Made by a program: the position numbers and the translations under genes
Assembly (NCBI GenBank): GCA_017557785.1
Contig: JAFYYA010000086.1
Span: 85,270 to 149,269 of the forward strand
Length of the DNA: 64,000 nt
Reading direction: 5' to 3'
DNA from: Salinivirgaceae bacterium
GTDB taxonomy: Bacteria; Bacteroidota; Bacteroidia; Bacteroidales; SZUA-534
The notes under the pieces: model-generated
The model's input: only the letters and a program-made list of their open reading frames with translations
Told to the model about the DNA's origin: nothing
The model's database searches: none
Shown: positions 38,930 through 47,881 of the stretch, piece by piece
Layout: every line of letters begins with the position of its first letter
Numbering within the stretch: position 1 is the first letter of the stretch

Positions 38930-41900
38930 ATGAAAAGATTTACAACTATTTTGATTCAAGTAAGATTTATATGTGTATATCTTATTCTGCTTGTTTCCAC
39001 TGAAAATAGTTTTTCACAAGGTACCGTAAAACCGCATTTAACAACAGTTCCGTGTGCGGCGATGCCAGAAAATAATGCATATAACGGGAGACCATTATGG
39101 GATTATGATAATGAAAACGTCGATAGAGTATTTGGAATATATATAAGTTCTTCTGGTAAAGAATTGACTTTTGAAAGTACAAAATTAATGCCATCCACAT
39201 CATATCCAACTACTTTTAAATCAACTATTACGCAGACTGCTTTTGAAGCACGAAAATCATTTTCCGATGAATGGCCACAAAAAATTATTTATAAAAAAGG
39301 TACAACATCAACTGATATTACAGACGATATTGGAATAGGTAATAAATATAGTTTAGGTGATAATGATATAATTATAGCGTATCCGGTATTAAAAGGAACT
39401 TTTGAAGGTTTTTATAGTGATGCTACTTGTAACCAAAAAGCGGTAGCTTTTACAGCAGGTGATAAAATGTATTTTAGATGGAACGCAAGTAATCAAATCG
39501 ATCCTTATGATAATGTGGTATTAGCTGTACGTATAGGAACTAATAACTATTATGAAATCAATGCCGCTAATGTGCCTGCAAGTGGCAATTATAGAATATA
39601 TTATGTGACGGCCAGTGAGAATTTATCTGGGAATGTAACTGTATTAGTAAAAATAAAAAAGAATGGTTATTATAGTGGCAATTATGAAATAATGAGTAAA
39701 ACAAATGTGCCAGTTTACCCCAAGCCTGTGGTTTCAATTAAAAACCGGTCCGTATATAGTAATGGTGCTTATTACATTATGGATAATCGATCGGATGGCA
39801 AATTATGTATTGGTGTTTCTAATTGTAAAGCTAAAGCGACTTTACATTATGAAAAAAAAGCAGGTGCTGGGTTTGATGACTGGAGTAATGTTGCGGAATT
39901 ATCAGAGCAGCAAATAGCAAAAGGTAACGAAGGTTATATTGAAATTCCCCAAGATTATAGAGGTAAGAAACTGAGGCTGCAGTTGCAAAATGCTGACTCC
40001 CCCGAAAGTGGCACATATGGACTAGTAAATATCGATTTCTATTTTCTGCCAGATATAGAAGTAAAAGTCAAAAATTTTAAATATAAAATAAATTGTTCAC
40101 AAGGGGCAACGTATACAATAGAAGATATCGATAGGGAATGGTGGAAAAGATTTGCCAATGCGCAATCAGGTGTCAGAGAGTATGTTGCTCAGTCAGATAG
40201 TTATGGAGGAGCCCCATTATCAAGTTTAGATATTGATACAAAAAACACATACACATATAAGCGTTGTTATTATGTTGGCGGAACAACTATAGCCAGTAGT
40301 TCCGTACAGATAGAAGTCTTTGATTATTCTAATTATAAATTATCAATAAAATCATACTCAAATATTACTGGCTGTCAAAACAATAGCAGTACAGCAGGAA
40401 AGATAACTGTTTCAGCAAGTGGAGGTGTATCACCATATTTGTATCATGATGGTAAAACTGCCGGTTTAAATAGTGAATTTACGTATACTACAATAGGAAA
40501 TAAAATTATCTATGTAATAGATAAAAACGGTTGCAATGCAATAGCTTCCCAAGAAATAAAAGTCGTTCAGCCATTCAGCGCGACATTAGCGGCGAAAGAC
40601 ATTGTAGGCTGTCAAAACAATAGCAGTACAGCAGGGAAGATAACAGTGACACCATCCGGCGGTTCCGGGACATACACATATTCATTGGATGACAAAAACT
40701 ATGGTTCAAGCAATGAGTTTACCTATACTACAGTAGGGAACAAGACTATATATGTTAAGGACAACAAGGGATGCAAAACAAGTGAGACAAAAGAAATAAA
40801 ACTGTCATCGCCATTTAGTGCGGCATTAGCGGCGAAAGACATTGTAGGCTGTCAAAACAATAGCAGTACAGCAGGAAAGATAACAGTGACACCATCCGGC
40901 GGTTCCGGGACATACACATATTCATCGGATGACAAAAACTATGGTTCAAGCAATGAGTTTACCTATACTACAGTAGGGAACAAGACTATATATGTTAAGG
41001 ACAACAAGGGATGCAAAACAAGTGAGACAAAAGAAATAAAACTATCCCAACTATTCAGTGCGACATTTACTTCAACTGACATTAAAGGCTGTGAAGGTAA
41101 GAACTCGTATGGCACAGTAACAGTGACAGGCTCAGGTGGCACAGGCCCATATAAATTCAGCACAGATGGTGAGAATTATAGTTATGAAGTAAGTGGTGGC
41201 CAAAACCAGCCGAAAAAAGTATACAGTTACAATGCTGAGACTACAAAAACGTATTACATAAAGGATGATAAGGGGTGTGAGAAAAGCTCAAATCAAAGTG
41301 TTAAGTTAATTAATAAGTTATCATTTTCAAGTACGGTAATTTCGGCTGATTGCAAAGGAGAAAACAATGGTAGTATTACTATAACGGCCAATGGTGGTGT
41401 TGGTAGTTATAAATATACTTTGGATAATAACTCGGATTATTCTAAAACTCAATCAAGTAATGTTTTTTCCGGGTTGGCTCCGTCGTCATATACAATTAAA
41501 GTAAAGGATGCGAATAATTGTGCAAGTGAATCAGTGGCAACTGTTGGCAATAATAATCTATTTGTGTTGCCTGAGCCAGAAGTGGTTAATGTAAAATGTT
41601 TTGGGAAAAATACAGGTTCAATAACTCTTAATCCGCAATATAACAAGTCTGGGTTCAATGGCAAGTTTAACTATTGGCTTAATGATGTGAAAAAAGGAAC
41701 CAATGTATTTGCCGGATTATATGCCGATCAATATAAGGTTAAGGCTCAGCCGGAAGGCTCAAAATGCGTTGATTCAATGTTGGTTACTATACCGCAACCA
41801 ACTGAATTAAAATATACAGTTGATGTTATAAAATGCAGAACCACAACATCGAACGATGGACAATTGACAGTAACCCCGAGTGGAGGCATCGCACCGTACA

Positions 41901-44900
41901 CTATAAAAGTAAATGGCCGTACTTATAATGAGACATCAATTAATAATTTGCCATCTAGCACATATACTGTAACTGTAACAGATGCTGAAGGTTGTATTGC
42001 CAATGACAATAAAGAATATACAATAGCAAGGCCTGAGACGGATTTGAAACTTAATGTAGTAGAGCATAAAGATGTAAAATGTAATGGACAAAGCACAGGA
42101 AAAATAAAAGTAATCGCTACCGGTGGGTGGGGTAATTATTCATACACATTGTCTCCCAATAAAGGAAAAACAAGAGATAGTGCTGATTATAGGATTTTTG
42201 AAAACTTGCCATCCTTGTCAGGAAACACTTATAAAGTAAAAGTGGAAGACAAAATGGGTGTTACACATGATACAACTATCACAATCAAACAATACGATCA
42301 ATTGTCCGCTAGTAGCAAAGTGACAAAAGAGATCAGTTGTCCGGGCGGGGATGATGAGTTAATTACAGTAACAATTACCGGTGGTAAAAGCGGATATACT
42401 TTATCATTAGATGGTAATACTTACTACGACGAAAGTGGTAAAATAGAAATAACAGGAAAGAAAAAAGGCGTATATAAATACACGGTTGTAGATGCCAACG
42501 AATGTGTATCACCTGAGTATACAGTAAAGATTGACGAACCAACAGCCATAGTACTTTCGGCAGATGCAGCAGGTGAATTAAAAAATGGATTCAACATCCC
42601 ATGTGCTGACGGAACGGGCGGTATAGTTGTATCGGCAAAAGGCGGAACAGCCGGTTACCAATTCTCGATTGATGGCGGGCCGTTCACTGCTCCATATGGG
42701 AAAGATGCAAAACACACATTCAGCGGTTTGGAAGCCGGGGAACACAAAATTATGGTAAAAGACGGTCATGAGTGTCTTGTCCCTGTTTCAGTGGAAGTTA
42801 AATTAACTAAACCAGAGCCAATTATTATAACAAAGATTGACTTAACACAGCCGCTTTGCAATGGAGGCAGCGATGGAGAAATGACAATTGTTGCAAAAGG
42901 TGGTATTCAGACCAAGAATTACAATTTCACGTTGAACAGTAACAGTGCTTCCGAGAAAGCGCAGCATACATTTACCGGCCTTGCTGCAAAAGACAACTAT
43001 CATGTTGTCGTGACGGATGCTAATGAATGTTTTGTTGAAAAAGATATTGATTTAGGCCAGCCCGCGAAACTTGAGGCATCTGTTAGCAATGTGAAAAACA
43101 ACTTGTGCAATGGCGATGAGTTGGGAATCATAACCTTCGCAGTAAACGGTGGAATTGCGCCATATGGTTATTCTTTGAATGGCAAGGATAAGGTGGCATT
43201 CAGCAACGATATGACAATTAGCGGTTTGCCGTCATTGCCGAACAAAACCCCACATTCCATCGTGGTATCAGACGCGCATGGGTGCAAGGCCGATGCTATA
43301 GAACAAGAAATAACCGAGGAAGATAAAATCACAGCCCAAACCATTTTGAATGATTACAACGGTTATAATGTCAAATGCTATGGTGATGCAGATGCTGCTC
43401 GAATCAAGATATCGGGCGGTGTGGGTAATTACCGAACAACGCTGGATGACCGAACTCTGGCAGGCAATGATGTGAAATTTGATGGATTGACGGAAGGAAG
43501 CTATAGTTATAAAGTTATTGATGGCAATAATTGTTCCGAAACGTTTGATTTCGTCATGACGGAGCCTGCAAACTTGAGTTTTGTATTTGTCGATTCTACT
43601 GATGTCAAATGCTATAACAAGAATAATGGCAAGTTGTTGGCAGTGATTAAAGGCGGTGTTGCAAATTATGTGTATGATGTTACATCCACAGGCGGCGCTT
43701 CAATCAACAAAAAAACAACCAATTCAACGGAGTATTCTTACAACAGCATTGCGGCAGGCAAATATATGCTCAATGTAACAGACGCCAACAATTGTGTAAT
43801 AAGTCAATCTTATACTATCGGTCAACCTGACCCGCTAACTGTTTCGGTAAATAAACTGAAAGATGTTGATTGCAAAGGTGCAGAAACTGGCGCGGTGTCA
43901 GCAACTGCGAAAGGTGGAATTGGCGCATATTCGTACTCATGGAACAAAGGCATGACAGGGCATATCGCTCAGAACCTGCCGGCCGGAGAGTATTCGGTTT
44001 TGGTTACTGATGCCAACAACTGCCAATCGGAAGTAGATGAAAACGGTGTGAAGGCGCAGACCACCATTGATGAACCAGCGGCAGCTTTAACAATGCTGGA
44101 TCCAGCATACACCAATCCTACTTGCAGCTATAACGAAGATGGAATAATCACCATCAATGTCAGTGGCGGCTGGGGCGGATATGGATACACTCTGAATGGT
44201 GTTTCTTACGGAAGCAATAAGATAGAAGGCTTGGATGAAGGAACATATACGGCAAAGGTTAAAGATGCCGGAGGCTGTGAAGTTTCCACCAACACCATTA
44301 CGTTAAAGAAACCTAAAGCCTTGTCGTTTGAAAGTTCTGTTGGCACAATAATCTGCAACGGCGGAACAACCGAAGTAACCATTACTTCGGCATCGGGTGG
44401 TACTGAAGGCAATTATTCGTATTCAATCGATGGCGAAAAAACTTGGCAGTCTGGCACAACTTTCACTGGTGTTAAAAGCGATGACTACATGCTGAAAATG
44501 AAAGACGGTAATGGATGCACGACAGAACATGCAGTTAATGTAACGGAACCGGATAAATTGGTCCTGAAAGAGGATGTATGGCACAATTATAACGGCACCA
44601 CCCGTAAGGCCAATGGCAAGATAACTGTAACGCCCCAGGGTGGCGTAATGCCATATTCGTACCAATGGAAAGACACAACCGTTACAAGTCAGGTATTGGA
44701 TAATATCGGTTTCGGACTTTATACAATTATTGTCACAGATAAATTGGGCTGTGTAGAAACGAATACTTACTATATCAACGACAATAACCCGACGCCGGAA
44801 GTTGTTGACGCAATTTGTCCGGAAGGAACCGACGGATCAATACGCTTTGGCGAAACGGTTGAATGCACAAGGGTTGAATGGTATAATGCCCGAACAGAAG

Positions 44901-47881
44901 AACAGTTAATGCAATCGGATACCAAGACTATCACTGGTTTGCCAAAGGGTATTTATAAGGCAAAACTGTTCAACAACACACAGGTAACATATATTTATGC
45001 TGAAGTGAAAGCACCTGACAGCTTGGAGTATGTGCAGAACCAAACTGATATTGATTGCCATGGCGATGATTCCGGTAAGGCTTCAGTAAGCATTACTGGT
45101 GGTGTGGCACCTGTGAGTGTGGTATGGGAAAATCAGAAAGGTGAAGAAATCAGTCGTAATCAAACAATTGAGAATCTGATAACGGGCAAATACACAGCAT
45201 ACATTTCCGATGCACAGAATTGCCAGTCGAGCAGCAAGACGCTTGTATTTGACATAACGGAGCCTACTGATGCATTTGTATTGGACGAGAACACTCACAA
45301 CAATGTGAAGTGCTATGGTAATAATGATGGTGTTGTGGTACTGCGCACATCTGGTAATCAAGGAGATGTAACTTATTTCCAAAATGGTGCGGCGATACCT
45401 TCAAATGAAGCAAAATCATTATATGCTGGCGATTATACGTTCTACGCTGTCGATGCGAAGAATTGCAAAACTCAGACAATGAATGTTGTAGTCAGTCAGC
45501 CTGAGCCGTTAAGCTCGTCGGTTAAGACCATTATGCCAATAAAGTGCGCAGCGGAGACGGGCAGCGTTGAAGTTGAAGCTGAAGGCGGCACAACGCCATA
45601 TTCATATAAGGTATTGGAACAGAACGATTTTAGATTGTCGCCGATATTCGACGGACTGACAACTGACGATTATAAGTTTGTGGTGAAAGACGTTAACAAC
45701 TGCTACGACACCGCTTCTTATCTGTTGACAGAACCCGAGCAGCTTGTAATCACTGGTAACCAGCTGAAAGATGAGTATTGCGGACACAGTGATGGCTCAA
45801 TTAGTATTGAAATTGCCGGAGGAACTGGCGGATACGACACAAGATGGTCTGATTACCAGACAGGCGAGTCGGCAAGCGATTTGGCGGCTGGCAGTTATCA
45901 GGTTAGCGTCTTCGACGAGAACAGATGCCTGGCAACGGAAACCTATGAAATAAAGAACATTCCGGCACCGGTCGTATCAATAAGAAACATCGACTCAACA
46001 AAATGCTATGGCAGTGCCGATGGTGTTGCCGAGCTGAATGTAAGTTTGGGAACTGGTGCGATATCTTATCTCTGGGCGACAGACACAACTGACGTCCCAT
46101 ATTCTGGCAAACTTAAGGCCGGACTGCAGAGTGTGGTTGCTGTTGACGAATTAGGCTGTGCCGACACGACTCAGTTTACAATGCCACAGCCCGACTCAAT
46201 GAAAATTGTGATAGCTGTTCAGAATCCGTTGTGTTTTAACGACAATTCTGGTAAACTGACAGCGTCAGTATCAAATTTCAAGACAGGTTTGAGTTATATA
46301 TGGGACAACGGAGTTGACGGAAACGAAATTGCTGATTTGTATGCCGGCACTTATGGCGTGAGTGTCACAAATGCCAATGGCTGTATTGCTAAAAAGAACG
46401 CGACACTTGTCTATCCGGCAAAGATAACCATTAAGAAAGTGGCAATTGCTGACACCAAGTGCGACCAACCCAACGGAAGTGTCTCAGTTTCGGCTACCGG
46501 CGGAACAGGAATACTGAAGTATGGTGTGAATCCGGAAAACATGGCAGCGGCCAATAAGATTGAAGGCTTGCAGTCGGGCAATCATAAGCTCACGGTTATT
46601 GATGAGAATCAGTGCAGCATCGACACAGCCATATTTGTTGGTGCAAAAGTGCCGCCAGAGTTGGTTATCAACACGCTTAACGATGTCAAATGTCAAGGCG
46701 AAGCCAATGGCAAAGTGTCGGTTGGTGTAAACGGGGGCATGGAGCCTTTTGCTTACAGTTGGAATAACGGAAATCGCACCACGTCATCAACTCAAAACGG
46801 ATTCAAAGTGGGAAATCACACTGTTTTGGTATTTGATGCGTACGGATGTTCCGACACTTTGAGTTTTGCTATAAACGAACCCGACAATCTGGTGATATAT
46901 GAAGGGACCATTGTTGATCCGACATGTTTCGGCTATTCCGACGGACAGATTAAGGCTGATGTGCTTGGCGGCACACGACCATATTCATATCAGTGGAGCA
47001 ACAATCAGAGTGTTGCACAGGCAACAGGACTTCCTGCCGGCTCACACTATCTGAATGTTACCGACAAAAACGGTTGCAAGGCAAAGAAATATTTCAGTCT
47101 GACCAATCCACTGCCAGTTGTTGTTGATATTCCGGATGTTATAGACATCTGTTCGAACCAGACTGCCGACATTGATGCCGGCTACGAAGGCAGTTTCCAC
47201 TACTGGAGTTCGGCGAACGGTTTCGAGTCGGTCGCACAGAACATCAGCGTCAATAAGAAAGGCACATATGTGGTTACAGTTACTACACTTGACGGATGCA
47301 TAGGAACTGATTCCACCTTTGTGAATGTCTCGGACAAGGAGATTAACTCTAACTTCCTGCTGCAGTCTGACGCTTATGTGGGCGACACTATTGTGATGAT
47401 TGAAATATCGTGGCCTTTGCCAGAAAGCATTGAGTGGAGCTGCCCCGACGGCATGACCATCATCAGCGATGCCGGCGACGAGATTGAAATTGTGGCCGAC
47501 AAGGAAGGTGTCTACGACATAGGTCTTACCACCTATAATGACATCTGCACCGAGCAGACTTTCAAGAGTATTGTGGTTAATCCGCGGGCGCAAAAGCCAA
47601 AACAGATGCTGCAGGCTGCACCCAAGATAATCAAATCGGTCAATGTCTATCCGAGTCCGACAACTGGCCCATTCAATCTTGAGATTGAGCTGAACGAAGA
47701 GCACGATGTGTCGATTGAAGTTGTGCACATATCAGGAAAACTGCAGACTGTAAGGCATATGAAGGGCGACAGGAATTATGTGCTTAACTTCAGCAATGCC
47801 GAGCTTAATGCCGGAATCCACACAATATCAGTGTCAGCTGGAGCTGAGAAGGTTACAAAGAAAGTTGTTATAGTTAAATGA
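38930..47881 (+). CDS. Giant SprB-repeat surface filament with T9SS sorting domain
   Basis: At 2983 residues this is the largest gene here. After a signal peptide (MKRFTTILIQ...NSFSQ) comes a unique region to about residue 475. Then follow about 28 SprB-type repeats (my count) of roughly 80 residues. Each has a Cys-x-x-x-x-x-G start, a GG(v/t)xPYxYxx core and an end such as VTDANGC (repeats include DVKCYGxxDGxxxLxxxGG). An Ig-like stretch precedes the C-terminal ~75 residues (VNVYPSPTTGPFNLEI...KVVIVK), a type A T9SS sorting domain. SprB of Flavobacterium is a mobile gliding adhesin; here a filament or adhesin role is inferred. The 5' third is AT-rich and the 3' part GC-richer. The stop overlaps the next start as ATGA. 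Confidence 0.93.
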   Translation: MKRFTTILIQVRFICVYLILLVSTENSFSQGTVKPHLTTVPCAAMPENNAYNGRPLWDYDNENVDRVFGIYISSSGKELTFESTKLMPSTSYPTTFKSTITQTAFEARKSFSDEWPQKIIYKKGTTSTDITDDIGIGNKYSLGDNDIIIAYPVLKGTFEGFYSDATCNQKAVAFTAGDKMYFRWNASNQIDPYDNVVLAVRIGTNNYYEINAANVPASGNYRIYYVTASENLSGNVTVLVKIKKNGYYSGNYEIMSKTNVPVYPKPVVSIKNRSVYSNGAYYIMDNRSDGKLCIGVSNCKAKATLHYEKKAGAGFDDWSNVAELSEQQIAKGNEGYIEIPQDYRGKKLRLQLQNADSPESGTYGLVNIDFYFLPDIEVKVKNFKYKINCSQGATYTIEDIDREWWKRFANAQSGVREYVAQSDSYGGAPLSSLDIDTKNTYTYKRCYYVGGTTIASSSVQIEVFDYSNYKLSIKSYSNITGCQNNSSTAGKITVSASGGVSPYLYHDGKTAGLNSEFTYTTIGNKIIYVIDKNGCNAIASQEIKVVQPFSATLAAKDIVGCQNNSSTAGKITVTPSGGSGTYTYSLDDKNYGSSNEFTYTTVGNKTIYVKDNKGCKTSETKEIKLSSPFSAALAAKDIVGCQNNSSTAGKITVTPSGGSGTYTYSSDDKNYGSSNEFTYTTVGNKTIYVKDNKGCKTSETKEIKLSQLFSATFTSTDIKGCEGKNSYGTVTVTGSGGTGPYKFSTDGENYSYEVSGGQNQPKKVYSYNAETTKTYYIKDDKGCEKSSNQSVKLINKLSFSSTVISADCKGENNGSITITANGGVGSYKYTLDNNSDYSKTQSSNVFSGLAPSSYTIKVKDANNCASESVATVGNNNLFVLPEPEVVNVKCFGKNTGSITLNPQYNKSGFNGKFNYWLNDVKKGTNVFAGLYADQYKVKAQPEGSKCVDSMLVTIPQPTELKYTVDVIKCRTTTSNDGQLTVTPSGGIAPYTIKVNGRTYNETSINNLPSSTYTVTVTDAEGCIANDNKEYTIARPETDLKLNVVEHKDVKCNGQSTGKIKVIATGGWGNYSYTLSPNKGKTRDSADYRIFENLPSLSGNTYKVKVEDKMGVTHDTTITIKQYDQLSASSKVTKEISCPGGDDELITVTITGGKSGYTLSLDGNTYYDESGKIEITGKKKGVYKYTVVDANECVSPEYTVKIDEPTAIVLSADAAGELKNGFNIPCADGTGGIVVSAKGGTAGYQFSIDGGPFTAPYGKDAKHTFSGLEAGEHKIMVKDGHECLVPVSVEVKLTKPEPIIITKIDLTQPLCNGGSDGEMTIVAKGGIQTKNYNFTLNSNSASEKAQHTFTGLAAKDNYHVVVTDANECFVEKDIDLGQPAKLEASVSNVKNNLCNGDELGIITFAVNGGIAPYGYSLNGKDKVAFSNDMTISGLPSLPNKTPHSIVVSDAHGCKADAIEQEITEEDKITAQTILNDYNGYNVKCYGDADAARIKISGGVGNYRTTLDDRTLAGNDVKFDGLTEGSYSYKVIDGNNCSETFDFVMTEPANLSFVFVDSTDVKCYNKNNGKLLAVIKGGVANYVYDVTSTGGASINKKTTNSTEYSYNSIAAGKYMLNVTDANNCVISQSYTIGQPDPLTVSVNKLKDVDCKGAETGAVSATAKGGIGAYSYSWNKGMTGHIAQNLPAGEYSVLVTDANNCQSEVDENGVKAQTTIDEPAAALTMLDPAYTNPTCSYNEDGIITINVSGGWGGYGYTLNGVSYGSNKIEGLDEGTYTAKVKDAGGCEVSTNTITLKKPKALSFESSVGTIICNGGTTEVTITSASGGTEGNYSYSIDGEKTWQSGTTFTGVKSDDYMLKMKDGNGCTTEHAVNVTEPDKLVLKEDVWHNYNGTTRKANGKITVTPQGGVMPYSYQWKDTTVTSQVLDNIGFGLYTIIVTDKLGCVETNTYYINDNNPTPEVVDAICPEGTDGSIRFGETVECTRVEWYNARTEEQLMQSDTKTITGLPKGIYKAKLFNNTQVTYIYAEVKAPDSLEYVQNQTDIDCHGDDSGKASVSITGGVAPVSVVWENQKGEEISRNQTIENLITGKYTAYISDAQNCQSSSKTLVFDITEPTDAFVLDENTHNNVKCYGNNDGVVVLRTSGNQGDVTYFQNGAAIPSNEAKSLYAGDYTFYAVDAKNCKTQTMNVVVSQPEPLSSSVKTIMPIKCAAETGSVEVEAEGGTTPYSYKVLEQNDFRLSPIFDGLTTDDYKFVVKDVNNCYDTASYLLTEPEQLVITGNQLKDEYCGHSDGSISIEIAGGTGGYDTRWSDYQTGESASDLAAGSYQVSVFDENRCLATETYEIKNIPAPVVSIRNIDSTKCYGSADGVAELNVSLGTGAISYLWATDTTDVPYSGKLKAGLQSVVAVDELGCADTTQFTMPQPDSMKIVIAVQNPLCFNDNSGKLTASVSNFKTGLSYIWDNGVDGNEIADLYAGTYGVSVTNANGCIAKKNATLVYPAKITIKKVAIADTKCDQPNGSVSVSATGGTGILKYGVNPENMAAANKIEGLQSGNHKLTVIDENQCSIDTAIFVGAKVPPELVINTLNDVKCQGEANGKVSVGVNGGMEPFAYSWNNGNRTTSSTQNGFKVGNHTVLVFDAYGCSDTLSFAINEPDNLVIYEGTIVDPTCFGYSDGQIKADVLGGTRPYSYQWSNNQSVAQATGLPAGSHYLNVTDKNGCKAKKYFSLTNPLPVVVDIPDVIDICSNQTADIDAGYEGSFHYWSSANGFESVAQNISVNKKGTYVVTVTTLDGCIGTDSTFVNVSDKEINSNFLLQSDAYVGDTIVMIEISWPLPESIEWSCPDGMTIISDAGDEIEIVADKEGVYDIGLTTYNDICTEQTFKSIVVNPRAQKPKQMLQAAPKIIKSVNVYPSPTTGPFNLEIELNEEHDVSIEVVHISGKLQTVRHMKGDRNYVLNFSNAELNAGIHTISVSAGAEKVTKKVVIVK
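40584..41043 (+). repeat. Recent 240-bp duplication within the SprB-repeat gene
   Basis: Bases 40584-40803 recur at 40824-41043 with an exact 240-base offset (80 codons). Only two of 220 bases differ (40636/40876 and 40686/40926). About 38 bases of the same unit also occur just upstream, from 40370. A duplication this clean points to recent slippage or unequal recombination that adds one protein repeat. Confidence 0.95.

Noticed and set aside
40584-41043. Repeats considered as a mobile element insertion
   Set aside because: They are in frame, 80 codons long and match the SprB protein repeat unit, so internal duplication explains them.
47042-47728. 228-codon open frame antisense to the 3' end of the SprB-repeat gene
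   Set aside because: It opposes the T9SS sorting domain, which is strongly supported; no signal or domain is seen in the antisense reading.
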